A DNA stretch of 64,000 nucleotides from Hemerocallis citrina (lineage: Eukaryota > Streptophyta > Magnoliopsida > Asparagales > Asphodelaceae): positions 31,952,289 to 32,016,288 of the forward strand of contig CM030365.1 of NCBI GenBank assembly GCA_017893485.1. Reading direction: 5' to 3'. A program made the translations under genes and the position numbers. The notes under the pieces are model-generated. The model worked only from the letters and a program-made list of their open reading frames with translations. It was not told the DNA's origin and did no database searches. Numbering within the stretch: the stretch's first letter is position 1; each line of letters starts with the position of its first letter. Shown here piece by piece: positions 12,318-23,527 of this stretch.

Positions 12318-12698
12318 TGAGTAGGTGGTTTATTGGAGTTCCTATAAGGAGTGTTATATGGATTATATGAGTTGTAGGTGGGGGCCGGCTTCTGATTCCT
12401 TGTTGTCGTCATCAGAGAGAAGGAAAAAGGAGGGTGGGCTGTGCACGTAGGTGTTGCCCATGTGGCATGGGACCTAGGGGGCCTGCCGCTTTGCTGTGTG
12501 AGTTGGCTCGCGAGAAGAATGAGAATTGGTGTGGGTTATATCCCACATCGGAGATTAGTTTAAATAATTAAATAATAAATAATATTTTCTATGATCAAGA
12601 GTCACCAAATTGGTTAACTACCATTTGAGAGGCAGCCCGTGGTGGGCAGTTGTACTAATAAATCAATAAATTGTCTCGGTTTGGGCCGGGGTGTTACA
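12251..12698 (+). repeat. TRIM LTR1
   Basis: 448 bp, TGTAATACCC to GGTGTTACA, uninterrupted. A (TA)n tract of about 45 bp starts at nucleotide 20. Landmarks shared with the other copies are GGATTATATGAGTTGTAGGT, GTGCACGTAGGTG, CCCACATCGGAGATT and GAGGCAGCCCGTGGTGGGCA. Confidence 0.85.
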
Positions 12699-13001
12699 AA
12701 TTGTATCAGAGCCGGCATTCGACACCCATTGTGGGTAAGAGTGGGTGAGATATATGCCTGAGAGGGAGCTGAGGTCAGTACGCTAGCAGTTTGGCCAAGG
12801 GAAGTACGCTAGAATTAGCTGAATCAGGATAATCCACTCCACATCTGTGAGATGTATACCGAGGGAGTTGAGGTCAGTGCACTGGCCTAAAATTAGTTGA
12901 ATCAGGGTACTCCACTCCACATCGACGAGAAAGGAGATCTTGCACTAATTTTCATATCTCGTACTCAGCAAGGCCGCTGATTTCTTAAGAGGGGGGGGGG
13001 G
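12699..13001 (+). other. TRIM internal segment 1
   Basis: It begins AATTGTATCAGAGCCGG, which is close to the plant iMet primer site TGGTATCAGAGC. It ends with a CTTAAGA plus G-run polypurine tract. Between them is a non-coding segment with an imperfect duplication of about 110 bp, anchored by GAGGTCAGT and ACTCCACATC. Confidence 0.75.
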
Positions 13002-13192
13002 CCCGTATTTAAGATATATATATATGGAAAAAGGGGTATGAGCAACTTTCTCCTTTAGTAAATAAGCAATTGATGATGTGGCATACATGTGATTGGAAAA
13101 TCATTAAAAAGGTTAGTTGTCCAATGTATCATATGCATGTCATATAATTAATTGCTCATTTACTAAATGAGCAAGTTGCTCATATCCCTTTT

Positions 13193-13264
<72 letters not shown>

Positions 13265-13646
13265 TGAGTTGGTGGCCTATAGAAGTTCCTGTAGGGGGGT
13301 GTTCTATGGATTATATGAGTTGTTGGTGGGGCCCGGCATTTGATTCCTTGTTGACATCGTCAGAGAGAAGGAAAAAGGAGGGTGGGCTGTGCACGTAGGT
13401 GCTGCCCACGTGGTATGGCGCCCAGGGGGCCTGCTGCTTTGCTGTGTGAGTTGGCTCGCGAGAAGAAGGATAACTGGTGTGGGTTATATCCCACATCGAA
13501 GATTAGTTTAAATATTTAAATAATAAATAATATTGTCTATGATCAAAAGTCATCAAATTGGTTAACTACCTTTTGAGAGGCAGTCTGTGGTGGGCAGTTG
13601 TACTAATAAATAAATAAATTGTCTGGGTTTGGGCCGGGGTGTTACA
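13002..13646 (+). repeat. TRIM LTR2 (lost first bases, MITE inside)
   Basis: It matches LTR1 from CCCGTATTTAAGATAT to GGTGTTACA. The terminal TGTAATA has been lost beside the G run. The TA tract is interrupted by a 172-bp MITE. Confidence 0.8.
13025..13196. mobile_element. TA-flanked MITE with about 45-bp TIRs
   Basis: The left end reads TGGAAAAAGGGGTATGAGCA and the reverse complement of the right end reads TGATAAAAGGGATATGAGCA. Similarity continues through AACTT..CTC.TTTAGTAAAT.AGCAATT, about 45 bp. The element is 172 bp, sits inside a (TA)n tract and is non-coding. TA insertion suggests a Tc1/mariner-type MITE, although the duplication cannot be measured inside a TA repeat. Confidence 0.75.
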
Positions 13647-13707
13647 AATTGTATCTGTAACATCCTGAATTTTCAAATAATTAAATATAAAATTTTCATT
13701 TGTTTTC

Positions 13708-14045
13708 ACGTGTTTTGCACGTGCAAATTAATGTATGTTTTTGGCTTTAAAAATTATTTTAATGTCATTAACAAATATTTTCATTCTCTTTTAAAAAGCC
13801 TATTATTATTTATTATTAATTCTTAGGCCTAATAGTTTAATTCTAGCCCATCTAAAATAAATTAATCAATTAATTAAGAGCCCCATAGATTTTATCCCAC
13901 TAAATTAGCCCACTAGCTAATTCTAATATTAATTAAGACAACTTGTATGGTAGACATGATCAAGTAACTAATTAATTAATAATTAAATTAATATACAATT
14001 AGGTGTGCAGGCACGTGCATTGCACATACACGTGCAATGAGATGG
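13708..14045. promoter_or_regulatory. G-box (CACGTG) cluster upstream of the TATA in LTR A
   Basis: CACGTGTTTTGCACGTGCAA occurs near 13709 and GCACGTGCATTGCACATACA, followed by CGTGCAA, near 14012. The same GCACGTGCA/TGCACGTGC words recur in U3 of LTR B (about 20598-20622) and LTR C (about 21765-21945). The CACGTG core is the plant bZIP/bHLH G-box. Function is inferred. Confidence 0.5.
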
Positions 14046-15280
14046 AGACTAGGCCGGCCATATGCTTGGAGTGGCGGAGATGGAGTGAGTGGGGAGTTGG
14101 TTGCTTGATAATGGGTAGTTCTTCTAACTCCCAAATGTATCCTAGCCCTTCATCCAAACTCATCTCAACCCTTCATTTACTCTTGAGATGTGTATAAATA
14201 CCCCTCCCTTGTCATTGTTTATCACCTGCATTTAGAAATTTTAAAGAGAAAGAGAAAGAAAATGGCATTTGTCAGAAAAACATAGAGTGTGGAAAAGAAA
14301 TTTGTGTGAGAAAACGAAAGAGAGTCTGTGTTCCTTTCCATTGGAGGCCGGCCAAGAAAGAGGAAGGGGAGTCTCGGATTTTGTACAAGGAGGGAGCTCG
14401 GATTTTGCACAAGCTAGAAGGAGAAGGGAAGGCAATCGCGCTTTCAAGGAGTTTTCTTTAGAGTTTCCTTTGTTTTCTCCAAGAAGGTGGGTGATTTCTC
14501 TACTTCTAATATAGTTACCATGCTAGGAATTTAATTTATGAACATGTTAGGGAAAATAGAAAAATTTATGAACATGCTTGAAAAGACTAGTAAGGAAAAG
14601 AGAAAAACTCTTGCTTGTCTATATGAGAAAATTTGTAAAATGAATTGAAATTTGTTAATTAAGATTTATCACGATGCTTTATTAATATATTTTCATGCTA
14701 GAATATATATAATTTGATGAACCATGCTTGTATGAAAGTTGTGCTTGTGAATGGATTGTAGAATGCAAAATAACACCCATGAATTGTGAAATCAATTGAT
14801 TAGTATAGAAAGTTGCAATAAGTGTTGAATTTTAATTTTATTGTATGAGTAGCATTATATCCACTTGATGGTCAAATATGTTGTCTCTTAGAATCATAAG
14901 AACATGAATTAGTTTTGTAAAGGATCAAATTTACTTAAGATGATTAACTATGTTAAAGAATGAATAAAATAGTACAAAAACCATTGTGAATAAATGTGGG
15001 AATAAATAGACAAAAGATTTATCTAAAAGAGAAATTTCAATGTCAATAAATATAATAATGTTTCATTTTCTCAAAAGGAATAAGAAGAATAGTTCTATTA
15101 TGTTGTTAAAAATGAGAATTTTGTATATCTAAACAAATATACTATACTGTTTTTCAAAAGAATACATTTTGGAAAAGATCTATATTTTAAATAATTCGAT
15201 GGAGAAATCGAGTTTATTAGAGAAGGAGTTAGATACAGATTAGTAGTATAAAGCAATTTTTACTCATGAGTACAACAGAG

Positions 15281-15545
15281 AATGGGTCTGGGAGTACTGG
15301 CTTTCGATGGGGGTTTAAACCACTGTGAACAATGCTAGAAGTCTTGGGTTCGAGTCTTGAAGGGGCGCTGTTTTCATTAAATTTTGATTTTAAATCAAAT
15401 CACCGAAACCATACTTAAAGTATAATATAAGCTCACCTTATATCGGTTAGTCACTCTAGACTTATTGGTCTTCGGGTGCTCTTTGGGTCTGTCACTGTAG
15501 CTTGGCGGGGGGTTTGGCTCTGGGTTCGAATCCGACCCCTGCCTT
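15281..15545 (+). other. Two tRNA-like modules in LTR A
   Basis: GGGTTCGAGTCTTG near 15347 and a perfect B box GGTTCGAATCC near 15523 each lie at the end of an 80-100-bp segment. They sit about 1.4-1.6 kb from the LTR 3' end, the same place as in LTRs B and C. No full cloverleaf is evident, so I do not call tRNA genes. Confidence 0.5.
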
Positions 15546-16978
15546 TTATTTGTCATTTTGATTCTTTAGTATAAATTCGATTTATGGGTTATTTTTTAAG
15601 TTTTAAGAGTAATAAAAAATTGAAAAAAAATCTAATATTCTTCTTAAATTACCTAGACTTCATAAAAAATTATTTCTACAATAATTGACCTACTATAATG
15701 AGATTAGAAGTAATTTTTTGGAAGAAGAACTTGATAAATTTTTTTAGAATGTGACTTTGAATAATTAAAGAAAAGGAAGATTTTTTGAATGTATAGAATT
15801 TTATGTAGAGATAAATATTGAGATTTTCAACATAGAGAAATTTGAGTAAGTTAATAAATGAAATTTGATGTTTAATATATGCAAGTGTGCATGGAAAATG
15901 AAATAAATGGATCATGATGAAATGTAGAAATTTGTGAGTGTAAACATTCATTTTTGATGAACATGAAAGGATGTTGAAACTAGAGTTTAGCTAAGTCCTT
16001 ACATTAGCATGAATGAAATTTTGAAGAGAAATGTGATAATAAAAGACCAAAATTGGGTCGTGTTTAACAATTAATGTTTAGGACCGATGTAGAGGTAACG
16101 ATAATTCTACGGTGTTAATTTTATTCATGATTCAAATATATAAGGACTATACTATAGTGAAGATGCGATGAAAGTAAGAGAAAAACACAAGTATGAGGGC
16201 TTCGGATCTACAGTGTAAGAGTGTTCACAGGATGTCTACATGATGCGTTATGTCATGACGTGAATATATCTCCAGAATTATCGGGACCGTGGCCACGCTT
16301 GTGGAGTGTTTGGTGATTATGTAGTGCCATCGTTCCATGGCGGAGGCAAATTGTCCATAGGATGTCTGCATGATGCGTCATGTCATGACGTAGGATTCCC
16401 CTCCAGGATGTCTGGACATGGGCTCGTAACTCATAGAACATCTAGAATACTTACCGTAGTTACCGTAGTAGTTAAACTCATAGCGAGGGAATCAACCCTA
16501 CAAGATGAAGAACGGATAAGGGCTTGCCCTCGGATTTATGTAAAATGGGATGTATTAGTTCGAACAAGTTTGCATTAGTGTCAGGAAATATAAGTAACTG
16601 CATTAAGATTATGTTCACATTCACATACAACATCAATAAGATAGTCTCCCTTAGCTTTGTTTGTGAACAAGTATATGCTTTCCAAGTAAGAGAAATTGAT
16701 GTATTATATCCTAACGTCAGTTGTATGCAATTGACGTGCCCACAGTTTCTATGCAGGATAAAATGAATGAAAGGACTAAAGAAGGAATGCTGCTTAAAGA
16801 AATGTTCAAGTTGTTATCTAGTTCATGTATCATGTTGTAATTATATTTCCGCTGCGTTGATGTAAACATTGTTGTATAAAAAGTATTAAATTCTTTGTAA
16901 AATTGTACGAAGAGAAGTGTAAAGATCCTGTGGAACTTCGATTTCAAACTTATTTGGAAATCATGGTGTTACAGGATC

Positions 16979-17380
16979 AGAGCCGGCTTTTGACACCGAT
17001 TGTAGGTAAGAGTGGGTGAGATGTATGCCTGAGAGGGAGCTGAGGTCAGTACGCGGGCACTTTGGCCAGGGGTAGTACGCTATAATTAGCTGAATCAGGG
17101 TACTCCACTCCACATCTGCGAGATGTATACCTGAGAGGGAGCTGAGGTCAGTGCGTTGGCCTAGAATTAGCTGAATCAGGGTACTCCACTCCACATCGAC
17201 TAGAAAGAAGATCCTGCACTAGTTTGCATGTCCCGTACTCATCGAGGTCGCTGATTTCTTAAGGGGGGGTGTGTGTAATACCCCATATTTAAGATATCCA
17301 CATCGACTAGAAAGGAGATCCTGCACTTGTTTGCATGTCCCGTACTCAGCGAGACCACTGATTTCTTAAGAAGGGGTGTG
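16979..17380 (+). other. TRIM internal segment 2, with tail duplication
   Basis: Continues the primer site after LTR A (AGAGCCGGC...). It then repeats the internal landmarks and reaches a purine tract and 24 bp of LTR start (TGTAATACCCCATATTTAAG at 17274). The last 100 bp or so of the internal segment is then repeated (17298-17380) before the real LTR3 begins. This looks like slipped or unequal recombination. There is no coding content. Confidence 0.75.
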
Positions 17381-17400
17381 TGTAATACCCCGTATTTAAG

Positions 17401-17407
<7 letters not shown>

Positions 17408-17461
<54 letters not shown>
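17408..17461. repeat. (GT)n microsatellite
   Basis: About 27 GT units followed by TATATA. It gives rise to a spurious cysteine/valine frame on one strand and a histidine/threonine frame on the other. Confidence 0.95.
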
Positions 17462-17476
<15 letters not shown>

Positions 17477-17678
17477 GTGGCCTATAGGAGTTCCTGTGGG
17501 AGGTGGTATATGGATTATATGAGTTGTAGTTGGGGCCTGGGTTCTGATTCCTTGCTGACGTCGTTAGAGAGAAGGAAAAGGAGGGGTGCTGTGCACGTGG
17601 GTGCTGCCCACGTGGCATGGGGCCCAGGGGCCTGCCGCTTGCTGTGTGTGTTGGCTCTTGGCCTATAGGAGTTCCTGT

Positions 17679-20600
17679 TGTAACATTCCGAATTCCAAAA
17701 TACAGCTGAATTCGAGATTCCACAGGATCTTTACACTTCTTTCGTACAATTTTACAAGGAATTTAAAACTTTTTACTTTACATCAGAGTTATAAGAAATC
17801 TTTACACTTTACATTTTACAGCGGAAGCAAATTACAACATTTATATAATGAAAGTACTACAACACTTGAATAATCTCTAAGCATCAGTTCTTCTTTAATC
17901 TTTATCATGTCATTTACCCTGCATACAAAACTGTGGGTATGTCAGTTTATTCAACCGACGAATATTATACACGGTCATTCTCTCTATGCCGGAAATAGTA
18001 TAATTGATTTTCCATATTTAACAAACACAAACTTGTTCACATATCAAACTAAGGAGAATACCCTATTGATGTCGTGTTGTGATTGTGTACTTAGTCTTTA
18101 ATGCAATTATTTATATTATATGATACTAATGCGCACTTGTTCGGATTCTATGCATTCCATACTACATAGGTCCGAGGGCAAGCCTCTTAATCGTTCTTCA
18201 TCTTGTAGGGTTCAATCCCTCGTCATGACTTAATCTACTACTGTAACTACGGTAAGTATCCTAGATGTCCTATGAGTACGAGCTCATGTATAGAAACACT
18301 GGAACGGAATCCCATGTTATGTCACGACGCATCGTGAAGACTATCTATGGACAATTCAGCCTCCTTCATGGTACACGATCCTCTCGCAGTCACCAAACAC
18401 CCCACAAGCGTCGCCAAGATCCCGATGATTCTGGAGTAGTGCCCATGTTATGTCACGATGCATCGTGAAGACAAACTGTGAATCACACCCACATCGTAGA
18501 CTCGAGGCCCTCATACTTGTGTTTTTCTCTCACTTTCATCACCTCCTCACTATGTACTAATCCTTAATTTTAATGAAATCATGAACAAAATCAATCTCTT
18601 AGAGTTAGCCCTCTCACTACTACCGTTCTTATTTCTTTCATTTCACAATGACCCAAACTTGGTCTTTTCAATTTCACTAATCATATCTCATCACTTTTCA
18701 CTTGCCGGTGTGAGTTTTGGCTACACCCTAATTTTCAATTTCAATTCACAAATTCACAATCTGAGTTGTCAAACTCAAGAACAGTTTTCTTTTTCCAATC
18801 ACATGATCTCAAATCTTTTCATGAGTCAATAATCATACATGGAGTTCAATTATCCATCATGCATTTCATACCTAACATGTATTTCCACATTAAAATCATA
18901 TCACAAAATATCTAGTCAAAGTGAATATTCACAAACTCACTATTGTCACACTATTCTTTAATAAGAATAACTCATATAAAACTTCACATTTATACTTAAT
19001 TTCTTCCTTTCAATTTTCCTTTTCTAACACTTATCTCAATTTCTTCATCAAAACACATTTTTATGAAATTACACGAGTGTAAAAACTATAGTTCCAATTA
19101 CACTTTTACTTTCAAAATGCACTTTATTTCATTCTAATAACTCCCAATAAATTTTCATAAGTCACACATGATTTTAGAATAATAATAGTATTTTTTTCGG
19201 AATTTTTACACATCAAGAAAAACCCAAAAATCATTTTTTTAAACAAAAAATATTATTCTGGCCGCACCATGAATCGAACCCACGACCCAAGAGAAGACAG
19301 CCGCATGCGCTAGCCATCTGGCCTTTTGCGCTCAACGATATAAAGAGAAGACAGAGAGCTATATGCTCTCAGTTCGACACAGAGTTAATTTTAAAACGCA
19401 CATAAAAGAAAGGTGGCCCAAAGTATCGAACCAGCGACCTCATACACACCCACCCGCACTACTGTAGCGCCTAAGGGGCTCACCGACCACTTGAGCTATA
19501 GGCTCAAGTTGTCTTAACTACAACTCGCATTTTATTTAATCTAACTCTCTGTTCATTAGAACATTTCGATGTTCAAAAGCTATTATTTTTGTTTTGCTTT
19601 CACTAAAATTCCTGTAAATCTCTAGAAAGTCTATTTTAATATAACTTAACACTCCAGTATTTTAAAATAATTTTTTCAGTAATTAAACACACATTTTTCA
19701 TACAATTAATTAAATTACATACTACTATTTTCATAAATCATTTTTGACATTCCTCAAACAACTTTGTATTAAAATTTTCTACATCAATTCCCTATTTTTC
19801 CCCCTTTCATAAGCCTAAAAGCATATTATAATTTATTCATTCCAAACAATATCACGAAAGTTCAACTAAACTCACAAAACAAACAATTTCATCTACTAGC
19901 ATTTTGTACTTAGTTTTTGATATTAACAACAATTCTAATTCATATATTCCATCGCTACAAAACGATTCGCATACAACTTAAGATTCATGACAAGATAACA
20001 TGCAATCTATCAAGCAATCAATTTAATCAACTAGCAAGTCCTTTTTCCAATTAAGTGTATTCTTATTTGTTTCTTTCATGCATTATTATTTCAATCACCC
20101 CTAACATGGTATCTAATTAGAAATATAGAAAAACAACCCACCTTATTTGGAGAGAAATATTTACAACACCTCCTAAACGAAAGAGTCCTTCTCGAGCTTG
20201 CCAAACGAGTGCTCCTCCTCCTCCTTGATGTGCAAACCGATGCTTTCCAAGTGCAACCCGAGCATTCCTAGTAGCCGACCTCCTTGAATGCAAGCAAAAA
20301 CACTCAACTCTCAATCTTTTATTCTCACTTCTTACTAATAATGCACTACTAATAATTGTATTTTTTTACTATAGGTTTGGAAAATGAAGAGTGCAAGAAT
20401 AACTAGGCTAGGGGGGGTATTTATACTAAAATTTGGGACAAATAAAAGGCTAGGATTAATCTAGGAGTTAAGGACCAAAGGCTAGGATTTAAGGGGAAGT
20501 TGTAGTAACCAACCATGATTCCAAAACTACCTCCCACAACTCCACTTCTCTTTTTCCTTCCCTCCCATTCAAAACCGGCCAAGGTGGAGTGCACACTACA

Positions 20601-20979
20601 CGTGTACGTGCAATGCACGTGCATTCAATAGTCCCCCATATTTAAAAGTTGTACATTTTATTCTTTATAAAAAAAATAATCTAAAAACAATTGTCTACAT
20701 TACAAGTTGTATTTAAAAGAGAAAATAAATTCATGGGCCTTTATTTAATGGGTCAAATTAGTTTACAAAAATAAATTAAATTGGGCTATAAAAGAAACTT
20801 ATGTTCATTAAAGAAAAATGGGCTTTAATAAAAACAAATGGAGGAGACCTATATATATATGTATTCTCATTTGTTTATGAAATGAAAATAATTATAAAAT
20901 TTTATACTGCAAAATTGCACGCACAATATGTACAAAATAAAAATAATAATTTTCATAAATGAAAATCAGGGGTATTACA
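17679..20979 (-). repeat. Giant solo LTR B (3.3 kb)
   Basis: On the minus strand it starts TGTAATACCCCTG at 20979 and ends GGAATGTTACA at 17679. It is flanked by a perfect CCTGT duplication (17674-17678, 20980-20984). A TATA box (TATAAATA) lies at 20418-20425. A donor-like AATAAG/GTGGGT junction is at 20142/20141 and an acceptor-like GTATGCAG ends at 17919. A repeat of about 133 bp (CCCATGTTATGTCACGA) lies at about 18312 and 18443. No coding or internal region is seen. Confidence 0.85.
19260..19508 (-). other. Two tRNA-like modules in LTR B
   Basis: On the minus strand, the module at 19323-19260 has GGCC at both ends, an A-box/D-arm-like ATGGCTAGCGCATGCGG and a near-perfect B box GGTTCGATTC. 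The second module at 19508-19412 has TAGCTCAAGTGGTCGGTGAG and GGTTCGATAC. The D-arm wording closely resembles real plant tRNAs. The anticodon and acceptor stems do not close properly, so these are relics or SINE-like pieces rather than working tRNA genes. Confidence 0.6.
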
Positions 20980-21999
20980 CCTGTGGGGGGTGGTATATGG
21001 ATTATATGAGTTGTAGTTGGGGCCTGGCTTCTGATTCCTTGCTGACGTCGTTAAAAAGAAGGAAAAGAAGAGGGGCTGTGCACGTGGGTGCTGCCCACGT
21101 GGCATGGGGCCCAGGGGCCTGCCGCTTTGCTGTGTGTGTTGGCTCACAAGAGGAGAACTAGTGTGGGTTACATCCCAAATCGGAGATTATTTTAAATAAT
21201 TAAATAATAAATAATATTGCTTATGATTAAGAGTCACAAAATTGGTTAACCACCTTTTAAGAGGCAGTCTGTGGTGGGCAGTTGTACTAATAAATAAATA
21301 AATTGTCTAAGTTGGGGCTGGGGTGTTACAAGAAAGAAAATCAACAGCAGAACACTATGGAAATGCACAAAATTTTGTTTTTCTTTTCTTTGTTATTGAG
21401 TGGCTGAGTATGGAGAGAGGGTTTATAAAGGGTGATTTAATGGGTAGTTGTATTAACTAATCCGAAACTACCCACTAATCCACTCCATCATTCAAATTCA
21501 TTCAACTCTTTTTCTCTCCTAAAGCCACTGATCGGCCAACCAAAAAGGTGGGCAAAGCCCTGAGTTTCGAAGTTTATGTGTGTGCATGTGCAATGCACTC
21601 AAAATATTTTGGGATTTTAATTAATAAAATTTTCTATATGTTACTCAAATAATATAAATCTAATAAAACTAGTTTAAATTAATCATAATAGAAAAATTTC
21701 ATGCACAAATAAAAATAAACATACACACTTCTTAAATTTTTATTTTGAAAAAGAATACAACCAACACGTGCACTGCAAACACGTGCATTACAGTATCAAT
21801 ACAAAATAAATTCGAGAGAACGAAAAACATTCATAAATAGTCAAAATACAAAATGCGTAGAATATTTATATTAATAATATTGTGAAAATTATATGTAACA
21901 GTAAAATAAACGTAATCGACACGTGCATTGAAAGCACGTGCAATACACGTAAAAACACAAATATTAGGGTTTATATTTGAGTTGGCTCAAAATAGGATA

Positions 22000-22370
22000 A
22001 GATGAATTTTGAGAGGACGAAAAAATATATAAATAATCGAAATACAAAAATATGTAGGATATTTATATTAAAATACGTTACGGATATTACCAGTAATGGT
22101 ACAAAATATATGTGCATAATACAAGTGGAGCAAAATTATCCTAACTCAATTTTCTGGGGTGTTACAGTACATGCAGAAGGAGAATGTGGAGGAGGAGAGG
22201 AAAATGAAAAAGAGGGGAATAAGATGAAAATGAAGAAGAAAACAAAGAATGGGGAAGACTTTAGGTTTAATTCAGATTGGAGCAATGGAGAAAATTTGGG
22301 AACGAAATTAGGGTTTGTAGAGGGGGAAATGATAGATGAGAGAGAAGAAGCGAGTGAAATGAAGTAAAAA
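22000..22370 (+). other. Chimaeric open frame across LTR C / MULE TIR border
   Basis: A 121-codon frame (22002-22367) starts in U3 of LTR C and crosses the LTR border at 22166 into purine-rich MULE TIR sequence. Its second half is almost all lysine, glutamate and glycine. It has no recognisable domain and is treated as non-genic. Confidence 0.7.
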
Positions 22371-22606
22371 GTGTAAATTGAGGGGAAATTGGGGATATGG
22401 GTATTTTTGTCCAAGATGAACATGTGCAGTGTTCATAAAAGGCTGGTCAACAAGGCACAAACCGTGGGGTACTTCCTTGAAAATGAAAATGACAGTTTAT
22501 GTAACATCCCGTAATTTCAAAGATCTAGTATAATATACAGTATATATTTATAAATAAAGCTTGATGGCAAAAATGTAATTGTGTGGAAATGTGTGTGTGT
22601 GTGGGT

Positions 22607-22628
22607 GGGGGGGGGGGGGGGGGGGGGG
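22607..22628. repeat. Poly-G run in TRIM 2 LTR1
   Basis: About 20 consecutive G. A similar interrupted G run is at the same LTR position in LTR2 (about 23401-23421). Confidence 0.9.
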
Positions 22629-23325
22629 CATGCTGAAGACACAAACAACATGAAATAATGTTGTGATGTTGCTACAGCTTTGGTGCCGACGTTAGCAAAA
22701 GGCAAGAGTTGTTCTTTCTCTCTCTCCTTGATGACATGGCACAGTGGAAAAGGTAAGTGAAATAGTCCTACATCAGGAAATTCAATAGAATATATAATAA
22801 TAAATAATATAGCCTATGATCAAGAGTCACCAATCCGGTTAACCACCTTTTAAGAGGCAGCCTGTGGTGGGCAGTTGTACTATGCTATAAATAATTTGTC
22901 TTCTAAATTGTATAAATTGTCTGAGCTAGGGGCGTTACAAATTGTATCAGAGCTGACTTTCGACACCGACTGTAGGGCATGTCTATATAGTCGGGCAGTG
23001 AATTTCGGAACTATAGACCCAGTCGGACGGTAGATTCCGGGACTATGGTGGGTCCTCAATTAAATCTGGGACTGTGTTTGATCGGGCAGTGGATTCCGAG
23101 ATCATGATTAGTCGGGCGAATAGGAGGAAAGCTCAATTAAATCCGGGATTATGATGATCGGGCGGTGGATTCCAGGATCTTGAATAATCAGGCGGATATA
23201 TGAGCAGATGCTCCAAAACGGCTAGAAAGTAGATCCTGCACTAGATTGTGCATGCCCCGTGCTTAGCGAGGACACTAATTTCTGAAGGGGGGTATGTAAC
23301 ATCCCGTAATTTCAAAGAGCTAGTA

Positions 23326-23370
<45 letters not shown>

Positions 23371-23527
23371 TTGATGGAAAAAATGTAATTATGTGGAAAG
23401 GGGGGGGGGGGGGAGGGGGGGCACGTTGAAGACACAAACAGCATGAAATAATGCTGTGATGTTGCTGCAACTCTGGTGCTGACGTCATCCCAAGGGGGGT
23501 CCCACCCGGGTGTTGTGAAGAGACAGC

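Larger units (their letters stand above)
13656..16973 (+). repeat. Giant solo LTR A (3.3 kb)
   Basis: Starts TGTAACATCC and ends GGTGTTACA. It splits the primer site of TRIM internal segment 2, with GTATC (13651-13655) and GGATC (16974-16978) as a 4-of-5 target duplication. A TATA box (TATAAATA) is at 14193-14200. A donor-like AAG/GTGGGT is at 14486/14487 and an acceptor-like CTATGCAG ends at 16756. CACGTGCA motifs lie at about 13708-14040. A repeat of about 130 bp (AGGATGTCTRCATGATGCGT) lies at about 16228 and 16358. Confidence 0.8.
12251..21330 (+). mobile_element. Three-LTR TRIM array with nested insertions
   Basis: The array reads LTR1, internal, LTR2, internal, LTR3. It is bounded by perfect AGAAA repeats at 12246-12250 and 21331-21335, so it entered LTR C as one insertion or grew in place from one. 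LTRs start TGTAATACCC and end GGGTGTTACA. Each internal segment is only about 300-410 bp, with an iMet-type primer site (TTGTATCAGAGCCGG), a purine tract (CTTAAG plus a G run) and no coding. These are the features of a terminal-repeat retrotransposon in miniature. Extra LTRs usually arise by unequal recombination between LTRs. Inside sit a MITE and solo LTRs A and B. Confidence 0.85.
17381..21330 (+). repeat. TRIM LTR3, interrupted by solo LTR B
   Basis: Starts TGTAATACCCCG and ends GGTGTTACA at 21330. At the position of the TA tract in the other LTRs it has a (GT)n run (about 17408-17461) plus TA. The block 17478-17657 (from GGCCTATAGGAGTTCC to TTGGCTC) is followed by a second start of the same block at 17658. 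Solo LTR B entered this second copy at CCTGT, and the rest resumes at 20985. Confidence 0.8.
9757..22166 (-). repeat. Giant solo LTR C, split by TRIM array
   Basis: On the minus strand it begins TGTAACACCCCAG at 22166 and ends GGGGCGGCGTTACA at 9757. The TRIM array interrupts it between 12250 and 21331. Removing the array gives about 3.3 kb, matching LTRs A and B. The flanks GTCGA (9752-9756) and GTACA (22167-22171) agree at only 3 of 5 bases, so the target duplication is eroded or uncertain. It has a TATA box near 21422-21429 (minus) and an acceptor-like AAGTGCAG ending at 9981. It also has two tRNA-like modules and a cluster of CACGTGCA motifs near its 5' end. Confidence 0.75.

Noticed and set aside
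17327..17723. Overlapping frames of 113 and 125 codons
   Set aside because: Both are driven by the (GT)n microsatellite in TRIM LTR3.
19260..19508. tRNA genes
   Set aside because: A- and B-box-like words are present, but acceptor and anticodon stems do not close and no sensible anticodon loop is seen. Kept as tRNA-like modules only.
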